From an uncultured Bacteroidales bacterium (GTDB lineage Bacteria > Bacteroidota > Bacteroidia > Bacteroidales > UBA932): a stretch of 64,000 nucleotides of DNA. The DNA is taken from the NCBI GenBank assembly GCA_944325445.1, contig CALVAG010000006.1:1-64000 (forward strand). Direction: 5' to 3'. The translations under genes and the position numbers were made by a program. A model generated the notes under the pieces. The model had not been told where the DNA came from, did not search any database, and saw only the letters and a list, made by a program, of their open reading frames with translations. The first letter of the stretch is position 1. Every line of letters begins with the position of its first letter. Positions 37,368-47,512 of this stretch are shown one piece after another.

Positions 37368-38354
37368 ATGAAAAATCATATAAGGATATTTTTATTATTC
37401 GGAGCTCTGACCTTGTCATATACGCTGAGCGGACAGAATATGGCCGCAATGCGCATAAATGAGGTACAGTCTGTAAATACCGACGGGTTTATAGACGATT
37501 ACGGCTGCAGAAGCGGCTGGATAGAGCTCTTCAACACATCATACGGTACTGTAGATATAGGCGGGTGCTTTCTTACGGATGACCCGAACGATCTCACCAA
37601 GTACATGATTCCCAAAGGCGATGCACTCACCAAGATACCGCCTCGCCAGCATGTGCTCTTTTATGCGGACAATCTGCCGGACAGAGGCACATTCCATATC
37701 AGCTTCGATATTCCGAATGCAAAACAGATTCTCTTTGTCAGCAATAACGGAAGAACGGTTATAGATGAAATAACCCTTCCCGAAGGCGGAATACCTGCCA
37801 ACAAATCATATGGAAGGATAATGGACGGAGAAGGTTCGGGCGAGCCCACCCATTTCCTCCAAAAATCCATAAGAGTTGCCCAGAAGGAGAAAGCTGCAGG
37901 TGAAAATCACGGATGGGCCATATTGGACAAGGTTACACCGAGCACCAATAATCTGACTTTGGACGGAGATTCGAAAAGCACCACTATGGGCAAGACAGAC
38001 CCATACGGCGTCATCATGGCCATAGTTGCGATGTCTGTCGTATTCGTAGCGCTGATATTGTTATATCTGGTATTTAAGAAGATCGGTAACAAGGCTATCA
38101 TAAAGAGCCATATAAAAGAGGCAGCTTCAAAAGGCGATATCGCAGACGCCGCTTCCGTAAGGGGCAAGGAATCTACCTCTGCCGAAGTCTTTGCTGCAAT
38201 TGCAATGGCGCTTCACCTCTACAGAGAGGATAACGAGGCACACGATATAGAAAATACCATATTGACAATACACAAAGAATCAAAATCATACTCACCATGG
38301 AGCTCTAAGATTTACACATTGAGGGAGACTCCGCAAGTTAGACGAAACAAATAA
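37368..38354 (+). CDS. Lamin-tail domain/OadG gamma-subunit fusion
   Basis: A 328-residue protein with an unusual order. A signal-like N-terminus (residues 1-22) comes first, then a lamin-tail-like beta-sandwich (about 27-190: MRINEVQSVNTDGFIDDYG, WIELFNTSYG, DIGGCFLTDDPND). One strong membrane helix follows (about 214-236), then a C-terminal cytosolic tail ending AMALHLYRE...SPWSSKIYTLRETPQ, the pattern of OadG subunits in Bacteroidota. OadG anchors the decarboxylase to the membrane subunit. The extracytoplasmic lamin-tail part is an extra module of unknown function. It is third in the mce operon, between mmdA and the biotin carrier. Confidence 0.87.
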   Translation: MKNHIRIFLLFGALTLSYTLSGQNMAAMRINEVQSVNTDGFIDDYGCRSGWIELFNTSYGTVDIGGCFLTDDPNDLTKYMIPKGDALTKIPPRQHVLFYADNLPDRGTFHISFDIPNAKQILFVSNNGRTVIDEITLPEGGIPANKSYGRIMDGEGSGEPTHFLQKSIRVAQKEKAAGENHGWAILDKVTPSTNNLTLDGDSKSTTMGKTDPYGVIMAIVAMSVVFVALILLYLVFKKIGNKAIIKSHIKEAASKGDIADAASVRGKESTSAEVFAAIAMALHLYREDNEAHDIENTILTIHKESKSYSPWSSKIYTLRETPQVRRNK

Positions 38355-38362
38355 AGAATCTT

Positions 38363-38800
38363 ATGAAAGAATATAAGTTAAAGATTAACGGAAACGATTA
38401 TGCCGTAACCGTTAAAGATGTAGACGATGCCGTTGCAGAGGTTGAAGTGAATGGAACTCCGTTTAAAGTTGAGTTTGAAAAACCTATTACAAAGAAACCG
38501 GTTATAGTCTCCAAACCGGCATCGCCGAAGGCTACTCCTGCCGGAGTTCCCGAAGTCAAGGTAAGCAAACCGGCTGCAAGCGATTCAGGGGCGACAGTTA
38601 CTTCACCGCTTCCGGGAATCATACTCGAAATAAGCTGCAAAGAGGGCGATACCGTCAAGAAGGGCCAGAAGCTGCTGGTTCTCGAGGCCATGAAGATGGA
38701 AAACATAATCGAGGCGACAGCAGACGGACAGGTAACCAGCATAAAAGTAAATAAAGGGGATTCGGTACTGGAAGGTGCTCCTCTTGTTATAATAGGATAA
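38363..38800 (+). CDS. mmdC: Biotin carboxyl carrier subunit of methylmalonyl-CoA decarboxylase
   Basis: A 145-residue carrier. A short N-terminal domain precedes a Pro/Ala/Lys-rich linker (about 40-75) and a C-terminal biotinyl domain with the EAMKMEN motif (biotinylated Lys111). The flexible linker lets biotin swing between carboxyltransferase and membrane subunit. It is placed between the OadG-like gene and mmdB. Confidence 0.94.
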   Translation: MKEYKLKINGNDYAVTVKDVDDAVAEVEVNGTPFKVEFEKPITKKPVIVSKPASPKATPAGVPEVKVSKPAASDSGATVTSPLPGIILEISCKEGDTVKKGQKLLVLEAMKMENIIEATADGQVTSIKVNKGDSVLEGAPLVIIG

Positions 38801-38803
38801 TTT

Positions 38804-39973
38804 ATGATATTAGAAGCAAGTCACAACTTTTTCTCCCTGATAGGAGAAAACTTAAACCAATTTTTACAATATACCGGATTCGCCAATGCGACAATAGGGC
38901 ATATTGCAATGATAATTATAGGATTGCTCTTTATATACATTGCAATAAAGAAGGAATGGGAGCCTCTGCTGCTCGTACCTATCGGATTCGGTATAATTGT
39001 AGGCAATATACCTCTATTTCCAGGATTGAGTGTAGGCATATATGAGGAGGGCTCGGTTCTCAACATCCTCTACCAGGGCGTTGTGAAAGGGTGGTATCCG
39101 CCTCTTATATTTTTGGGAATAGGTGCAATGACAGACTTTTCGGCACTTATTTCAAATCCTAAGTTGTTGTTGATCGGAGCTGCAGCGCAGTTCGGTATAT
39201 TCGGAGCGTACGCAATAGCCCTTGCCTTGGGCTTTACCCCGGCAGAGGCGGGTGCAATCGGAATTATCGGCGGCGCAGACGGCCCTACCGCAATCTTCCT
39301 CTCTTCAAGGCTCGCGCCGGATCTGATGGGAGCGATTGCAGTCTCGGCATACTCTTACATGGCATTGGTACCTGTAATCCAGCCGCCTGTAATGAGATTG
39401 TTTACAACCCACAAGGAGCGTCTTATAAGAATGAAACCGCCAAGGGCAGTCTCAAAGAGGGAAAAGATAATGTTCCCTATCGTAGGATTTTTGCTCACGG
39501 CGTTCATCGTACCTTCAGGACTTCCGCTGCTCGGCATGTTGTTCTTCGGTAACCTTTTGAAGGAGAGCGGAGTTACACGCCGTCTGGCAGAAACCGCAAG
39601 AGGACCGCTAATTGATGTTATAACAATACTTATCGGATTGACAGTAGGCTGCTCTACTCAGGCAGACGAGTTCCTCAGACTTAAATCCATAGGAATTTTC
39701 GTTCTCGGTGCGGCATCATTCTTCATCGCTACGGCAGCCGGAGTATTGTTTGTCAAATTCTTCAACCTCTTCCTCAAGGAGGGCAACAAGATAAATCCTC
39801 TCATAGGAAATGCAGGCGTATCTGCAGTTCCGGATTCGGCAAGGGTATCGAATCTTGTCGGCCTGGAATATGACAAGACAAACTATCTGCTCATGCATGC
39901 AATGGGTCCTAATGTAGCAGGAGTCATAGGCAGTGCAGTTGCAGCCGGTATCCTGTTGGGATTCCTCGGTTAG
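38804..39973 (+). CDS. mmdB: Na+-translocating decarboxylase beta subunit
   Basis: A 389-residue membrane protein of the OadB/MmdB family with about nine to eleven hydrophobic spans. The signature GIIGGADGPTAIFLS contains Asp159, equivalent to the Na+-binding Asp of OadB; a second NAGVSAVPDSARV motif is near residue 340. It decarboxylates carboxybiotin and pumps Na+ outward. It ends the operon, with a hairpin at 39994-40029. Confidence 0.95.
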   Translation: MILEASHNFFSLIGENLNQFLQYTGFANATIGHIAMIIIGLLFIYIAIKKEWEPLLLVPIGFGIIVGNIPLFPGLSVGIYEEGSVLNILYQGVVKGWYPPLIFLGIGAMTDFSALISNPKLLLIGAAAQFGIFGAYAIALALGFTPAEAGAIGIIGGADGPTAIFLSSRLAPDLMGAIAVSAYSYMALVPVIQPPVMRLFTTHKERLIRMKPPRAVSKREKIMFPIVGFLLTAFIVPSGLPLLGMLFFGNLLKESGVTRRLAETARGPLIDVITILIGLTVGCSTQADEFLRLKSIGIFVLGAASFFIATAAGVLFVKFFNLFLKEGNKINPLIGNAGVSAVPDSARVSNLVGLEYDKTNYLLMHAMGPNVAGVIGSAVAAGILLGFLG

Positions 39974-39993
39974 GCAGAGATACAAATAGTGTT

Positions 39994-40029
39994 AAAGGGG
40001 AGTTTTACTGCGGTAAGACTCCTCTTTTT
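39994..40029 (+). terminator. Rho-independent terminator after mmdB
   Basis: GGGGAGTTTTAC pairs with GTAAGACTCCTC (with G-U pairs) around TGCG, followed by TTTTT. Confidence 0.85.
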
Positions 40030-40089
40030 CTATTCCGGAACTCTATAAAAATCGTCTTTTCATAAAAATAAGACAGAGATGGCTTTTTA

Positions 40090-40121
40090 TTTGTAATAAC
40101 TGATGAAAATCCATAAATTTG
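40090..40121 (+). promoter_or_regulatory. Bacteroidota promoter for the V-type ATPase operon
   Basis: The -33 TTTG at 40090-40093 and -7 TAAATTTG at 40114-40121 are 20 bases apart. The leader is about 58 bases and holds a strong AAGGAGG at 40172-40178, 7 bases before ATG 40186. Confidence 0.72.
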
Positions 40122-40185
40122 AAGCAGATTTTTTATATTATTTTGGAGTATTTTCAGTTAAAACAGCAGACAAGGAGGACCTATC

Positions 40186-40800
40186 ATGCAAAACAAATTG
40201 CAAGAGATTACAGATAAATTATATAACGAGGGATTATCCAAAGGCCGGCAAGAGGCGGAAGAGTTATTGAAAAAGGCAAGGGAGGAATCGGAAAAACTGG
40301 TTGCAGATGCAAAAAAAGAGGCCGCAAGGATACTTTCAGATGCGGAAAAAGAGGCTGTCGAGTTAAAGACGAAAGCGGAAAACGATATAAAAATGGCCTC
40401 GGCACAATCTTTTGCATCGATAAAGCAACAGATCGAAAATTCGATTATAACAAAAGCCATATCTGAACCCGTCTCTGCAACGGCAAACGATACCGGGTTC
40501 ATCAGGGAGATAATGCTGGCCATTGTAACTGCATTCAATCCGGCATCGTCTGATCCTGTAGCATTGGAAATGCTGCTTCCTGAGAACAAGAAAGAGACGC
40601 TGGACAAATTCATAAAAGAGAAGATAGAGAAGTTGTGCACAGCCGGAATAGAGGTAAAATTCAGCAAGAATGTCGGCAACGGGTTCAGGATAGGTCCCAA
40701 AGAGGGAGGATACTTCATCAGTTTCACCGACGAAGATTTCAAAAACATCATATCGGAATATCTCAGGCCCAAAACCAGAAAACTGTTATTCGGGGAGTAA
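40186..40800 (+). CDS. ntpE: V-type ATP synthase subunit E
   Basis: A 204-residue peripheral-stalk subunit. Residues about 1-85 are a long Lys/Glu/Ala-rich helix (AEELLKKAREESEKLVADAK and similar heptads), and the C-terminal half is a small globular domain. The shape is that of V/A-ATPase subunit E, which with a partner helix links the catalytic head to subunit I. It is first in the operon. A separate G/H partner gene is not seen. Confidence 0.85.
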   Translation: MQNKLQEITDKLYNEGLSKGRQEAEELLKKAREESEKLVADAKKEAARILSDAEKEAVELKTKAENDIKMASAQSFASIKQQIENSIITKAISEPVSATANDTGFIREIMLAIVTAFNPASSDPVALEMLLPENKKETLDKFIKEKIEKLCTAGIEVKFSKNVGNGFRIGPKEGGYFISFTDEDFKNIISEYLRPKTRKLLFGE

Positions 40801-40802
40801 AA

Positions 40803-41414
40803 ATGAATAATTATCACTATATCATTGCCGGGCTTCCGGAGTTGCTTCTCAAGGGTGAAAACAAAGATTTTTCGTATCGCACAATCCGGAACGGAATCTA
40901 CTCATGGAGCTCCGATAAAGATAAAAGATTAATCGAATGGCTGGAGTTCGGGAATACCGACTCCAATTTGAATATCCACTTTTACAATGCCGCATTGAAA
41001 CATGGGAATTCCTTTATCAGAGATTACTATAAAATGGATCTGCAGATAAGGAATCGCAAAGTGGATTACGTAGCCAGGAGCAATAACGCCTTATCTGCAT
41101 CCTCCGCCTACACAATCGACCCTGAGAATTGCGACATATCGCTTGAAGAGAGCGATTCGGCCCGGCTGGACAGAATTTTCCAGACAGCCGACATTTTGGA
41201 AAAGGAGCAGATGCTGGATAAATACAAATGGGAAAAGATAGACTCATTCACGACATTCAACTATTTCGATATAAATAAAATATTGGCCTTTCTTGCCAAA
41301 GCCATGCTCATAGAGAGATGGAACAGACTGGACAGGGAACAGGGAATGAAACTGTTCGAGAAGTTGGTACAGGAGATAAAAGGCACGTATAAAGGTGTAA
41401 ATTATAAAGATTGA
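40803..41414 (+). CDS. DUF2764 protein of the V-type ATPase operon
   Basis: A 203-residue protein starting NNYHYIIAGLPELLLKGE, typical of DUF2764. The family is found in V-ATPase operons of Bacteroidota and some other bacteria, between subunits E and A. It is helical, charged and without membrane spans. Because no clear subunit C gene is present, it may take the place of the central-stalk socket C subunit; this is inferred from gene order only. It starts 2 bases after the E stop. Confidence 0.8.
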   Translation: MNNYHYIIAGLPELLLKGENKDFSYRTIRNGIYSWSSDKDKRLIEWLEFGNTDSNLNIHFYNAALKHGNSFIRDYYKMDLQIRNRKVDYVARSNNALSASSAYTIDPENCDISLEESDSARLDRIFQTADILEKEQMLDKYKWEKIDSFTTFNYFDINKILAFLAKAMLIERWNRLDREQGMKLFEKLVQEIKGTYKGVNYKD

Positions 41415-41418
41415 ATAT

Positions 41419-43173
41419 ATGGAAAAAACCACAGGAAAAGTTGTTGGCATAATCTCAAATCTGGTTACTGTCCATGTAGACGGACCTGTTGCCCAGAATG
41501 AAATATGTTACATTACCGTAGGAGGCTCCAGACTTATGGCCGAAGTCATCAAGGTCAATGGTGAAAATGCCTTTGTACAGGTATATGAGAGTACGAGAGG
41601 GCTTAAAGTCGGAGCTGAGGTAGAATTCGAAGGCCATATGCTGGAAGTCATATTGGGGCCCGGTCTGCTTTCGAGCAATTACGACGGTCTGCAGAACAAT
41701 CTCGCGACCATGAAGGGAGTTTTCCTTGAACGCGGCGAGTACACCTCCCCTATCGATATGGATAAAGAGTGGGAATTCACCCCGATTGCAAAAGTCGGAG
41801 AGCAGGTAATCGCAGCAGACTGGCTCGGAGAGGTAAAAGAAGGATGGCTTCCCCATAAGATTATGGTTCCCTTCGCATTCGGCGGTGAGTACAAAGTCAA
41901 ATCCATAAAGGAAAGCGGCAAATATAAAGCAAATGAGACCATAGCCGTATTGACAGATTCCAAAGGAGAAGAGCACTCTGTGACAATGACACAGAAATGG
42001 CCTGTAAAGGTGGCGATTGGAGGTTACAGGGAGAAACCGCGTCCAGGCAGAATCATGGAGACCGGTGTAAGGTGCATAGATACTTTCAACCCGATTGCCG
42101 AAGGTGGGACAGGCTTCATTCCAGGACCGTTCGGTTGCGGCAAGACGGTACTGCAGCATGCGATAGCAAAACAGGGAGAAGCAGATGTCATAATCATGGC
42201 CGCATGCGGTGAGCGTGCCAATGAGGTAGTGGAGATTTTTGCGGAATTTCCGGAACTGATAGATCCGAGAACCGGCAGAAGTCTCATGGAACGTACCACC
42301 ATAATCTGCAACACTTCCAACATGCCGGTCGCAGCACGTGAAGCATCTGTATATACAGCAATGACAATCGGGGAATATTACAGGGCTATGGGGCTGAAAG
42401 TCCTGCTGCTTGCAGACTCCACCTCGCGCTGGGCCCAGGCATTGAGGGAGATGAGCAACCGTATGGAGGAACTTCCCGGTGCAGACGCATTCCCGGTAGA
42501 CCTTTCTGCAATCATCTCCGGCTTCTACGCAAGGGCCGGCATCGTAGAGTTGAACAACGGCAAAAGCGGTTCGGTAACATTCATAGGAACAGTATCTCCT
42601 GCCGGAGGAAATCTTAAGGAACCGGTTACCGAATCCACGAAAAAAGCCGCCCGCTGTTTTTACGCCTTGAGCCAAAACCGCGCGGACAGAAAGAGATATC
42701 CTGCCGTAGACCCGATAGATTCATACTCGAAATATCTCGAATATCCCGAAATAATCGACTATCTCAATAATAGGATGGACAAGGATTGGGTCGAGAGCGT
42801 AAACAGGGCTAAAAACATCACACTTAGAGGTAAAGAGGCTTTCGAGCAGATAAACATCCTCGGTGACGACGGTGTACCGATGGAGTATCACCTCCAATAT
42901 TGGAAATCCGAACTGATAGATTTCATCATCCTGCAACAGGATGCTTTCGACAGCATAGATTGCAACACTCCCATGGAGCGTCAGAAATATATGCTCAAAA
43001 AGGTACTGGAGGTATGCGACAAGAAGGTGGAATTCGAAAATTTCGAAGAGTGCACGTCTTATTATAAAAATATAATAAATATAATGCGGCAGATGAACTA
43101 CTCCGCTTTTGAGAGCGAAGAATTCAACAAATACCTCGGGCAACTAAATAAAATTATAGAAAATGACAAGTAA
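41419..43173 (+). CDS. ntpA: V-type ATP synthase catalytic subunit A
   Basis: A 584-residue catalytic subunit. The Walker A loop is GPFGCGKTVLQHA near residue 235, followed by the ACGERANEV segment with its catalytic Glu and LLADSTSRWAQALREMSNRM. The A-type non-homologous insert between the N-terminal barrel and the nucleotide domain is present. ATP hydrolysis or synthesis occurs at the A/B interface. Its end overlaps the B gene by 11 bases. Confidence 0.97.
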   Translation: MEKTTGKVVGIISNLVTVHVDGPVAQNEICYITVGGSRLMAEVIKVNGENAFVQVYESTRGLKVGAEVEFEGHMLEVILGPGLLSSNYDGLQNNLATMKGVFLERGEYTSPIDMDKEWEFTPIAKVGEQVIAADWLGEVKEGWLPHKIMVPFAFGGEYKVKSIKESGKYKANETIAVLTDSKGEEHSVTMTQKWPVKVAIGGYREKPRPGRIMETGVRCIDTFNPIAEGGTGFIPGPFGCGKTVLQHAIAKQGEADVIIMAACGERANEVVEIFAEFPELIDPRTGRSLMERTTIICNTSNMPVAAREASVYTAMTIGEYYRAMGLKVLLLADSTSRWAQALREMSNRMEELPGADAFPVDLSAIISGFYARAGIVELNNGKSGSVTFIGTVSPAGGNLKEPVTESTKKAARCFYALSQNRADRKRYPAVDPIDSYSKYLEYPEIIDYLNNRMDKDWVESVNRAKNITLRGKEAFEQINILGDDGVPMEYHLQYWKSELIDFIILQQDAFDSIDCNTPMERQKYMLKKVLEVCDKKVEFENFEECTSYYKNIINIMRQMNYSAFESEEFNKYLGQLNKIIENDK

Positions 43174-44491
43174 AGCATTTCAACGTATATATACTAAATT
43201 GGAGGCTATCACCAAGGCCACCGTATCCCTTAAAGCCCAGGGAGTCTCCAACGATGAGCTTGCAACGGTAGCGGGCAGATTGTCACAGGTGGTAAAAATC
43301 AAAGGAGACCTTGTAACTCTGCAGGTCTTTGCCGGAACGGAGGGAATTCCTACCGATGCAGAGGTGCTTTTCTACGGTGAACCGCCTGCGCTCAATGTCA
43401 GCGATGAACTTGCAGGACGCTTCTTCAACGCTTATGGAGAACCTATAGACAACGGCCCCGCTGTCGAAGGAGAGAGAAGATATATTGGAGGCCCGTCTGT
43501 AAACCCATATAAAAGGAAACAGCCTTCGCAGCTCATACCTACAGGTATTGCAGGAATAGACCTTAACAACACATTGGTCTCCGGACAGAAAATCCCGTTC
43601 TTTGCAGACCCGGACCAGCCATACAATGAGGTTATGGCCAACGTCGCACTGAGAGCGGACGTAGACAAGATAATTTTGGGAGGGATGGGGCTTACAAATG
43701 ACGACTACCTCTATTTCAAACAGAAATTCGAGAATGCCGGAGCCCTGAACAAGATCATAAGTTTTGTAAATACTACGGAGCAACCTGCCGTAGAACGTCT
43801 CCTTATTCCGGATATGGCGCTTACGGCAGCCGAATATTTTGCCGTGGACAAAAACGAGAAGGTACTGGTTCTGCTTACGGACATGACTCTATATGCAGAC
43901 GCACTTTCAATTGTAAGCAACCGTATGGACCAGATTCCTTCAAAGGACTCAATGCCGGGTTCTCTCTATTCAGATCTGGCAAAGATTTATGAAAAAGCCG
44001 TACAGTTGCCTCAGGGAGGCTCAATCACAATCATAGCGGTAACGACATTGAGCGACGGAGACATTACACACGCCATTCCTGACAACACGGGATATATTAC
44101 GGAGGGGCAGCTATACCTGAGGACGGATCCCGATACCGGGAAGGTTATCGTAGACCCTTTCCGTTCACTGTCGCGTCTGAAACAGCTTGTAATAGGCAAA
44201 CAGACCAGAGAGGACCATGCGCAGGTTATGAATACGGGAGTGCGGCTCTATGCAGATGCAGCCAACGCAAAGACAAAACTGGAAAACGGCTTTGACCTGA
44301 GCGACTACGATCTCAGATGTCTGCAATATGCAAAGGAGTATTCGAACAGATTGCTCGCCATAGATGTAAATATAAAGATAGACCAGATGCTGGATACGGC
44401 CTGGGAACTTTTTGGAAAATATTTCAAGCCGCAGGAACTCAACATCAAACAGAGTCTTGTAGACAAATACCTGAAGGGCGGTATAGAATAA
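43163..44491 (+). CDS. ntpB: V-type ATP synthase subunit B
   Basis: A 442-residue non-catalytic subunit. It has the beta-barrel start, the PFFADPDQPYNEV region that replaces a full P-loop, and the SMPGSLYSDLAKIYEKA segment typical of subunit B. It alternates with A in the hexameric head. It overlaps A by 11 bases, suggesting balanced co-translation. Confidence 0.96.
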   Translation: MTSKAFQRIYTKLEAITKATVSLKAQGVSNDELATVAGRLSQVVKIKGDLVTLQVFAGTEGIPTDAEVLFYGEPPALNVSDELAGRFFNAYGEPIDNGPAVEGERRYIGGPSVNPYKRKQPSQLIPTGIAGIDLNNTLVSGQKIPFFADPDQPYNEVMANVALRADVDKIILGGMGLTNDDYLYFKQKFENAGALNKIISFVNTTEQPAVERLLIPDMALTAAEYFAVDKNEKVLVLLTDMTLYADALSIVSNRMDQIPSKDSMPGSLYSDLAKIYEKAVQLPQGGSITIIAVTTLSDGDITHAIPDNTGYITEGQLYLRTDPDTGKVIVDPFRSLSRLKQLVIGKQTREDHAQVMNTGVRLYADAANAKTKLENGFDLSDYDLRCLQYAKEYSNRLLAIDVNIKIDQMLDTAWELFGKYFKPQELNIKQSLVDKYLKGGIE

Positions 44492-44497
44492 TTGAAG

Positions 44498-45109
44498 ATG
44501 GCAATAAAGTTCCAATATAATAAAACGTCGCTGAACGACCTTAACAAACAGTTGAAAATAAGGACGAATGCGCTCCCTACGCTTAAAAACAAGGAGAGTG
44601 CGCTCAGGCTCGAAGTCAGGCGTGCCAAGGCCAGAAGCGAAGAGTTGACGGAAAAATTATCTGCCTCACTGAAAGCATACGACTATATAGCTGCTTTATG
44701 GAATGAATTCGAACCGGGGCTTATCTCCGTACGCGATGTAGTTCTGGAAACCGAAAAAATCGCAGGAGTCAAGACACCGGCACTCAAGGAGGTGCTGTAC
44801 GATGTAAAGCCGTTCGATATTTTCAAAAAGCCGCTTTGGTATTCCGACGGAGTGAACATACTCCGCCAGCTGGCCCAGATAGGCATTGAATCAGAAATAT
44901 ATCTGGAAAAGATGCGTCTTCTGGATTTTTCCAGAAAAAAGATTACCCAAAAGGTAAATCTTTATGAAAAGGTCCAGATCCCGGGATATCAGGAGGCGAT
45001 AAGAAAAATAAAGCGTTATATGGAAGATGAGGAGAATCTTTCAAAGGCATCGCAGAAAATTGTAAAGACAAGACATCAGCAAGAAGAGGAGGAAGAGAGC
45101 CATGATTAA
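44498..45109 (+). CDS. ntpD: V-type ATP synthase subunit D
   Basis: A 203-residue central rotor shaft subunit. It starts IKFQYNKTSLNDLNKQLKIR, as in NtpD, with two long antiparallel helices flanking a less helical middle. It rotates within the A3B3 head. ATG 44498 is used; a TTG two codons earlier is possible. The end overlaps subunit I by 8 bases. Confidence 0.93.
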   Translation: MAIKFQYNKTSLNDLNKQLKIRTNALPTLKNKESALRLEVRRAKARSEELTEKLSASLKAYDYIAALWNEFEPGLISVRDVVLETEKIAGVKTPALKEVLYDVKPFDIFKKPLWYSDGVNILRQLAQIGIESEIYLEKMRLLDFSRKKITQKVNLYEKVQIPGYQEAIRKIKRYMEDEENLSKASQKIVKTRHQQEEEEESHD

Positions 45110-46901
45110 AAAGATGACAAAATACTCTTTTGTACTTTTCCACAAGGAGGCGGCTCCGTTTATGGAGCATCTTCAAAATCTTGGTCTTATAGATGTCACT
45201 CGCCAGGAAAAGGCTGTGGATTCGCAATCAAGGGAGCTTTACGACAAAATATCGAGATACGACAGCGTCCTTTTGAATCTGGAGACACTGCTTAAAGACA
45301 AACAATTACGTAAAAAAGAAAAAAGCAGGTCCGATGTAAAGGATGTAAAGGCAGAAGAACTGCTTGCAGTTGCACAGGAGAAGATAAAGCTCAGGGGAGA
45401 TTTGCAGAAAAGCCTTTCAGATGCGATTTCAGAATTGCGCGAGGCCGTAAAATGGGGAGAATTCGATAAAGAGGATCTGAAACGTCTCTCCGCGTTGGGC
45501 TATACCCTCCACTTCTACCAGTGCAACGAAAAGATTTACAAAAAGGAGTGGGAGGAAGAGTTCCCTCTGGCAATACTCAACAAGAATGCAAGTTCTCTCT
45601 ACTTCCTGGTTCTGGAAAACGACGGTGCGGATTACAAGTTCCCGCTTACAGAGAGTAAATTTCCGGAGAGGCCGGCATCTGAGGTGGAGAAGGATATCGA
45701 CAGAATAGAAGAGGAGATCGGGCGGAATCTTTCGGACCTCGCAGCATTGGGAGAATATATCGGCGAACTGAAAAAACAGAGAAAGGATGCCGAGAGCGAT
45801 TTCGATCTCTATATGGCAAAGGCTTCCGCTGCAAGTGAGGCGGAGGATACAATCTCTGTTTTTGAGGGATTTGCGCCGGAAGAAAATGATCGCGAAATAG
45901 AAGATTTCCTCAAGAGGGAAAACGCCTACTATATAAAGGAGGCCGCAAAGGAGGAGGACAATCCCCCTGTCCTACTCAAAAACAACGCATATTCAAAACT
46001 TTTTGAACCAATCGGAGAGTTGTATATGCTTCCCAGATACGGAGAACATGATTTGACGGCATATTTCGCCCCGTTCTACATGCTCTTTTTCGGTCTCTGC
46101 CTGGGAGACATAGGCTACGGGCTGCTTTTGCTTGTTGCCGGAATAATAGCAAGTTATAAACTTCCGGAATATAAAGGTTATGCAAAGCTCGTGGCATGGC
46201 TGGGATTCGGTTCCATAATAATGCCGCTGCTGAGTGGGACATTTTTCGGAGGAAAGCTTGCGGATATTTTCGGTATGTCCGAAAAGGCGAGGGCCCTCTT
46301 TTTCGACGATATGCAAATGTTCTGGTTCGCAATCATATTCGGACTGGTTCAGATTGTATTTGCGCGAATAATGAGCGCCATATTCGCAATAAGTTCCAAA
46401 GGCATATTGGCAGGGCTCCACAACATAGGATGGGCGATACTGATAACATGGGCGGCCGTATGGTATGCAAGCACACAGGTGCCGTTCAGCTATCCTCCGT
46501 TCGTGAACTACATAGGATTGGGAGGGCTGGTACTTATACTGCTTTTCACATCGGACAATAAAAACATATTTGTAAAGCTCTTCAAGGGAGTTGCCGCGTT
46601 ATACGATATTACAGGAGTTTTCGGCGACATGCTCTCATATATAAGGCTTTTCGGTCTCGGAACGACAGGCGGAATACTCGGACTGGTCGTAAACTCGATA
46701 GCATCGCAACTGGGCGCCGTTCCGTATGTAGGATGGCTGCTTATGGGCATAATGCTGATTTTCGGCCATATATTCGTGCTCTTCATATCAGCGCTCGGAG
46801 CCTTCGTACACCCGATGCGTCTGACATTTGTCGAATTTTATAAAAATGTGGGATTCGACGGCGGCGGAAGAGCATATAACCCTTTAAAAAGAAATAAATA
46901 A
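45102..46901 (+). CDS. ntpI: V-type ATP synthase subunit I (membrane stator)
   Basis: A 599-residue protein. The N-terminal ~320 residues are a cytosolic coiled-coil half, and the C-terminal half has about seven to eight membrane helices. The ion-path arginine lies in the conserved MLSYIRLFGLGTTGG segment (near residue 515). It is the a-subunit equivalent, forming the ion half-channels against the K ring. It starts within the end of subunit D. Confidence 0.94.
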   Translation: MIKKMTKYSFVLFHKEAAPFMEHLQNLGLIDVTRQEKAVDSQSRELYDKISRYDSVLLNLETLLKDKQLRKKEKSRSDVKDVKAEELLAVAQEKIKLRGDLQKSLSDAISELREAVKWGEFDKEDLKRLSALGYTLHFYQCNEKIYKKEWEEEFPLAILNKNASSLYFLVLENDGADYKFPLTESKFPERPASEVEKDIDRIEEEIGRNLSDLAALGEYIGELKKQRKDAESDFDLYMAKASAASEAEDTISVFEGFAPEENDREIEDFLKRENAYYIKEAAKEEDNPPVLLKNNAYSKLFEPIGELYMLPRYGEHDLTAYFAPFYMLFFGLCLGDIGYGLLLLVAGIIASYKLPEYKGYAKLVAWLGFGSIIMPLLSGTFFGGKLADIFGMSEKARALFFDDMQMFWFAIIFGLVQIVFARIMSAIFAISSKGILAGLHNIGWAILITWAAVWYASTQVPFSYPPFVNYIGLGGLVLILLFTSDNKNIFVKLFKGVAALYDITGVFGDMLSYIRLFGLGTTGGILGLVVNSIASQLGAVPYVGWLLMGIMLIFGHIFVLFISALGAFVHPMRLTFVEFYKNVGFDGGGRAYNPLKRNK

Positions 46902-46916
46902 ATTTAAAGTATATAA

Positions 46917-47393
<477 letters not shown>

Positions 47394-47433
47394 CCGTCTC
47401 GCGATATTATAAAAATCTTGAAAATATTGGAAA

Positions 47434-47460
47434 AGAGCCGGAGTAAACAACCGGCTTTTT
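47434..47460 (+). terminator. Rho-independent terminator after ntpK
   Basis: AGCCGG pairs with CCGGCT around a short loop, then TTTTT; an A-rich run precedes it. Confidence 0.82.
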
Positions 47461-47473
47461 CCTTAAAAAACGC

Positions 47474-47481
47474 TAAATTTG
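47474..47481 (+). promoter_or_regulatory. -7 box for glmM
   Basis: TAAATTTG, 31 bases before ATG 47513; the -33 region lies in the terminator T-run and has no TTTG. An AAGGAGG lies at 47502-47508, only 4 bases before the ATG. Confidence 0.45.
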
Positions 47482-47512
47482 CGCCATCCGTATATCAAAA
47501 CAAGGAGGTATT

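Noticed and set aside
41455..42675. Large minus-strand reading frame of about 400 codons opposite the V-ATPase A subunit
   Set aside because: It is a shadow of the highly conserved ntpA gene; its translation has no domain pattern.
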